A stretch of DNA of 64,000 nucleotides, taken from the NCBI GenBank assembly GCA_024734555.1, contig JANPWX010000076.1, positions 946,689 through 1,010,688 on the forward strand, given 5' to 3'. The position numbers and the translations under genes were made by a program. Position 1 is the first letter of the stretch. The number at the start of each line of letters is the position of its first letter. This DNA comes from Trochalopteron elliotii (lineage: Eukaryota > Chordata > Aves > Passeriformes > Leiothrichidae). Under the pieces are notes generated by a model. That model ran no database searches. It saw only the letters and a program-made list of their open reading frames with translations, and was not told the origin of the DNA. This document shows positions 60,301 through 64,000 of this stretch, in pieces.

Positions 60301-63300
60301 AGATAATGCAATGCAGTTGTGCCTTTTGTATTTTAAGGTGAGAAGGCTTCTTCACTTCACATATTTCTCTAGCTTGTTCTTCATAGCTTGTTTCTTCAGA
60401 CACTCCTTTATAGTCCTTTCTGGTATGGACTCAGTTCAGAATAGCCAGAGCAGAATTCCCAGCAGGTATGTGCAAAGCTACATAAAAAGCATAATATCTG
60501 CAAAGTTAGTTTTCAAACTGTAGTCTCCTTATGCATTTGTGACAGCTCTACTGTGGAAAAAATAGGAAACAAAAGTTTTCAACAGGCAATTGGAAGTAAA
60601 GTTCATGACACCACTGCTTCTTCTACCTCATCTGAGAGGGTTAATTCACTCCAGATTATTTCTGTAATTCATTTCCTAGCACAGTTCTGTGGGTGGCTGT
60701 TCCGCCTGGATGGAGGAGGAGTAATGGAAAGAGGGGATGGCCTTTTCCTCGCAGTGTCACCAGTGATGCTGGATTGAGTGGCCCAGGCACCAGTGGCTTC
60801 CAGTGGGAAGTGTCCTGCAGCTGATCCATGAAATGACTGTAAGTGGACAAACACATACTCTTCCCAGATGAGTGTGTTAACGTGTGACATAAGACAAAGG
60901 TTGGCTAAAAACATAAAGTAACATCTAGCCCAGTTAAGCATAAACATTCTTTCCTGGCAAGTTTTTTTACAGTTTTTCTCTGGAGGTTTTTATGATGCCC
61001 TCTCTTTATATCTTGAGGAACTGAATTTTTTCCTCCATTATTTCATTTCCATCAAACAGGCAAATGTATTTCCTGCATGCTTCTGTTCCATGTAATGTCC
61101 TCCTTTTAATTTGTTTTTCAACATACTGCAGTCCCCATGAAAGTCTCTTGTGACCATTACACTGGACCAAAGTTCAGAGTTGGTTGTTTTCCATCAGAGA
61201 CTCCCATTGGCCTCTGTTCATATGCTCACTTGCTACATTAAGTAGATAAAAGCTTTTTTTTCTTGAGTCATTGTTTATCTGTTTCCCAGGTTCCCAGAGC
61301 ATGGTAATAAAACTGGATTAGGTTACTTGTTTTTAAGTAGCAACATGCCCTGTTCTGCAGTGACTGGAAGTGGAATAGCCTGAAGATAAAGGAAAACAAA
61401 AATGCAAAACATTATGGTGACTTGACCTTGAAGGGGATCCCCTCTATCACAAATTCTCTCTGCCCCTGGTGTACAAGTAGGGCTGCTAGGAAAAGTAGAA
61501 AAGGTGTGTTTATTTTCTGAATTTTTCTCATAATGCCCAAGGCGAGTAATTGGAATTTCATTCTCTCATTGTTAACTGTGATACCCAGAATCCATGTCTT
61601 AAAGGGCAGTTTATCTCTGGAGAGCTAATATATAAAAAAGTGGTAAATTCTTACAGAGCAGTTTCATTTCCTGTGTGTATACATATTTGGATTTAGTTTT
61701 GCCTATTGCAGATGAATTTCCTATTTTTTTTCCCTGCATATTTTCTTCTTTCTCTTGCCCTGGAGAGGCACCTGGAGAGGACTGAAGTGGATTTTTTTCT
61801 GACTTTTTCACAACACAAAAGAATCATTAAATAAGATCTGGATTGTGGTGCCAAGTTGAGCCCCCACTTACATCTGCAGAAAAACACTGAAGGCACAGAG
61901 AAAGGATGTAGCCTGTGGAAACTTCAGTGATGAAGAGTGTATATGACTCTGGATTAATTCAGATTAGTTTTTAAATTAGGGTTAAAACTAACAGGGTTAG
62001 CTGGAGTCAGAAATACCCATCTTCCCATTTGTGAAATGACAATCTCCTAAAATCACAGAGACATGACAAACCATTTGATGCTGCTGAATTGGTCTGTGAA
62101 GCTGAGTTGTTTTTGAAATAAGATTTTGTTAGAGACATACTGGGATCCCACCCTGAAGTGAATAAAACTTTCAGGCAGATGAAGAACACTTCTTAATATG
62201 AGACCATTTCCTCTGCAACATGCAATGCTTTGTTGTAAAAGTTATGGTCAGTTTTAGATGTCTTTTAACTATGTTATGAATTACATCCTTAAGAAAGAGG
62301 AATATGGAACATCACGTTTCCTCTTTCTCATGGTCATAGGTCCATGTTTCAGGGTAAGAGGTATGAAGGCAAGGAGAGTGAGTATTTCTTTCTATATATT
62401 AAAACTCTTTTATTGATAAAGTTTAAGATCATCCATGCCAATATATGCCATTATTTCAAGAAGAGGGTCCATTGCTCTAGAGTCAGTCTCACAGGGAATG
62501 AAACAGTCAAGCAGCACTATCACCATAAAGTAGACCTTTGATCTTCAATATTTGGTGGTATGCAGGGTTCACTACAGAAAAAAGGAACTCTGTCAAGTTT
62601 GGTGAGAAGTGAAAATAAATCTGTGTAAGCTTCTGGAGTTTTGGTTTATTTTGGGTTTTTGAAAAGCACAGACTTACTAGAAAATTTTGTTAGTGTCTAA
62701 TTCCCAAAGAAAGCAACTGGTTTGTGCTACAGCAACAGAAATCATGTATGCAAAAGAGTGACAAACATGGGTTTTGTTAGCCAGGAGAGTGCATATTCAG
62801 GCATCTTTAAAACTCTCTTGAAAATATAAAATGCTTTTTAAACTCACATACAAAATCATATCAAGTCACAGGTATTGGAACTGAAAAACGGGAAATTGTA
62901 AACTTTTCTAGGCTTACCTGCAAGCTCTCACAGTATCTATGAGAAGAGCGAAACTCTTGTGTTCTTGACTGAGAAATTTATTTTTGAAAGTTATGAAAAT
63001 GGTTGCTATTGGAAAACTGATTTTCTTCTCATAGACTCATATGCCTGGGGAAAACTCTGGTTTTTCAGACCCTCAGATTATTCTGGCAATGAACATTTTC
63101 CACCCAGGGACACAGGGCTCATGAATCTAGCTGAACAGTTGGGGTTTTGCTCAGCTGCCAGCTGCAGCCCAGGAAAGCTGATTTTCCCTGGTTCTGTTCT
63201 AGTCCATTCTGGGCAAGCTGCAGAGAGGGTAGAGCAACTTATGGAGAAACTGAAGGCTGATCTAGCAAATTGAAGCTTTAATAACTAAAAATGGAAAAGA

Positions 63301-64000
63301 GAGAGGAGGGAAGGTGGGAGAAGATTCTGTGTGTCCTTTGTCCATCAGGCTGGGATTTGGGGCTGCCCTGCCTCCCCCAGAAGGACTGCAAGCACCACTT
63401 ATCCTCCTGCCAGGGGGCATGGCACAGTTTGATCTGTGTATTAATAGCTGTTTTTCTAGGAGGACATGCTGAAATTCTCATAACTGTTTCTTATGAGGAG
63501 AAGAACAGTTCAAGGCTCAATTTTCCCTGCCGTGCCCATCCCAATTTAAACTTCTCAAACTTGTGTGCAAAACATCACAGCCTCAGGGAGATTTGCAGGC
63601 ATAGGTTTTCTGAAGTAAAGAGAAAGCCCTTTGAAAACTGCAATCCTAATGGGGTTTTCTTCAGTATAACATCTGCTTTAATAGTGACTGTTCTCTCATC
63701 AATTTTCATCTATGGAGAACTGAAGTAAATAAATGTATATTGATCTCTATTAACTACCAATTGGTTACAAGTTGCCACTACAATCTGAGTAGAAATTTTT
63801 TTTTAAAGATAAAACTACGTGAACTTTACCTTGTTGAAAAGCAGGAGTGGCCTCTGTTCTGGCTGTTCATATGGGTATTGAACTATTGCACTCTCTGGTA
63901 GCACTGATGTAGATAAGATTCACTTGAAATTTCCTTTCTCATTTGTGTTCAGGTAAACTGCACATAGTGAATGGTGGCTGATACTTTGATGCTTCAGAAA
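51331..64000. other. Intergenic, no gene recognised
   Basis: No exon, RNA gene or named transposon could be supported over this 12.7 kb. Open frames up to 145 residues (63291-63728) and GC-richer frames at 54803-55268 lack any recognisable domain. Notable items are the short hairpin at 58281-58302, a run of 10 C near 56127-56136, and a repeat-free stretch at 51650-51960. Confidence 0.45.
58281..58302. repeat. Short inverted repeat, 10 bp stem and 2 base loop
   Basis: AGAAGCCAGA at 58281-58290 pairs exactly with TCTGGCTTCT at 58293-58302 across CT. It is too short to call an RNA gene. Confidence 0.9.

Noticed and set aside
63291..63728. 145-residue open frame near the right edge
   Set aside because: No domain, no strong splice context, and a composition like the surroundings.
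1..64000. CRISPR arrays, operons, phage or plasmid features
   Set aside because: The window is vertebrate nuclear DNA with spliced genes; no regularly spaced repeats of that kind or bacterial gene layout are present.

Overview
The window is vertebrate nuclear DNA from a bird, most likely a passerine or close relative. The evidence is long AT-rich introns with GT-AG borders, CR1 LINE 3' ends, and solo long terminal repeats (LTRs) of the types common in bird genomes. There is no operon structure, and almost all open reading frames are short and random.

One protein-coding gene is supported: the 3' half of PRIM2, the large (p58) subunit of DNA primase, on the + strand. Five coding exons (658-843, 20403-20529, 21391-21473, 28549-28617, 33468-33695) splice in frame into the last 230 residues, corresponding to about residue 279 to the C-terminus of the 509-residue human protein. 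This part forms the iron-sulfur C-terminal domain, and all four cluster cysteines are present, one in each of the first four exons. The promoter, the 5' exons and the N-terminal domain lie left of base 1. A short 3' UTR ends near 34050 behind an AATAAA signal.

The introns measure 19.6 kb, 0.86 kb, 7.1 kb and 4.9 kb. The first carries an ERVL-type solo LTR (2018-3115, with an internal array of about 46 bp repeats and a 5 bp target-site duplication with one mismatch), a CR1 relic, a reverse-oriented LTR with a G-rich sense strand (about 14090-14520), and a perfect 30 bp palindrome. The 7.1 kb intron holds a CR1 3' end.

From 34.1 kb to 64 kb I recognise no exon. The region contains a probable solo LTR (35176-35820), a second copy of the 14 kb LTR family in opposite orientation (37775-38385), a CR1 3' end (47530-48012), a weaker LTR-like segment near 41.7 kb, a 10-N assembly gap at 39761, and several AT-rich, repeat-free stretches that look like candidate conserved non-coding elements. 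It reads as a gene-poor flank. No new biological system is evident; the best leads are the intragenic LTRs with sense poly(A) signals, the palindrome and the candidate regulatory stretches.
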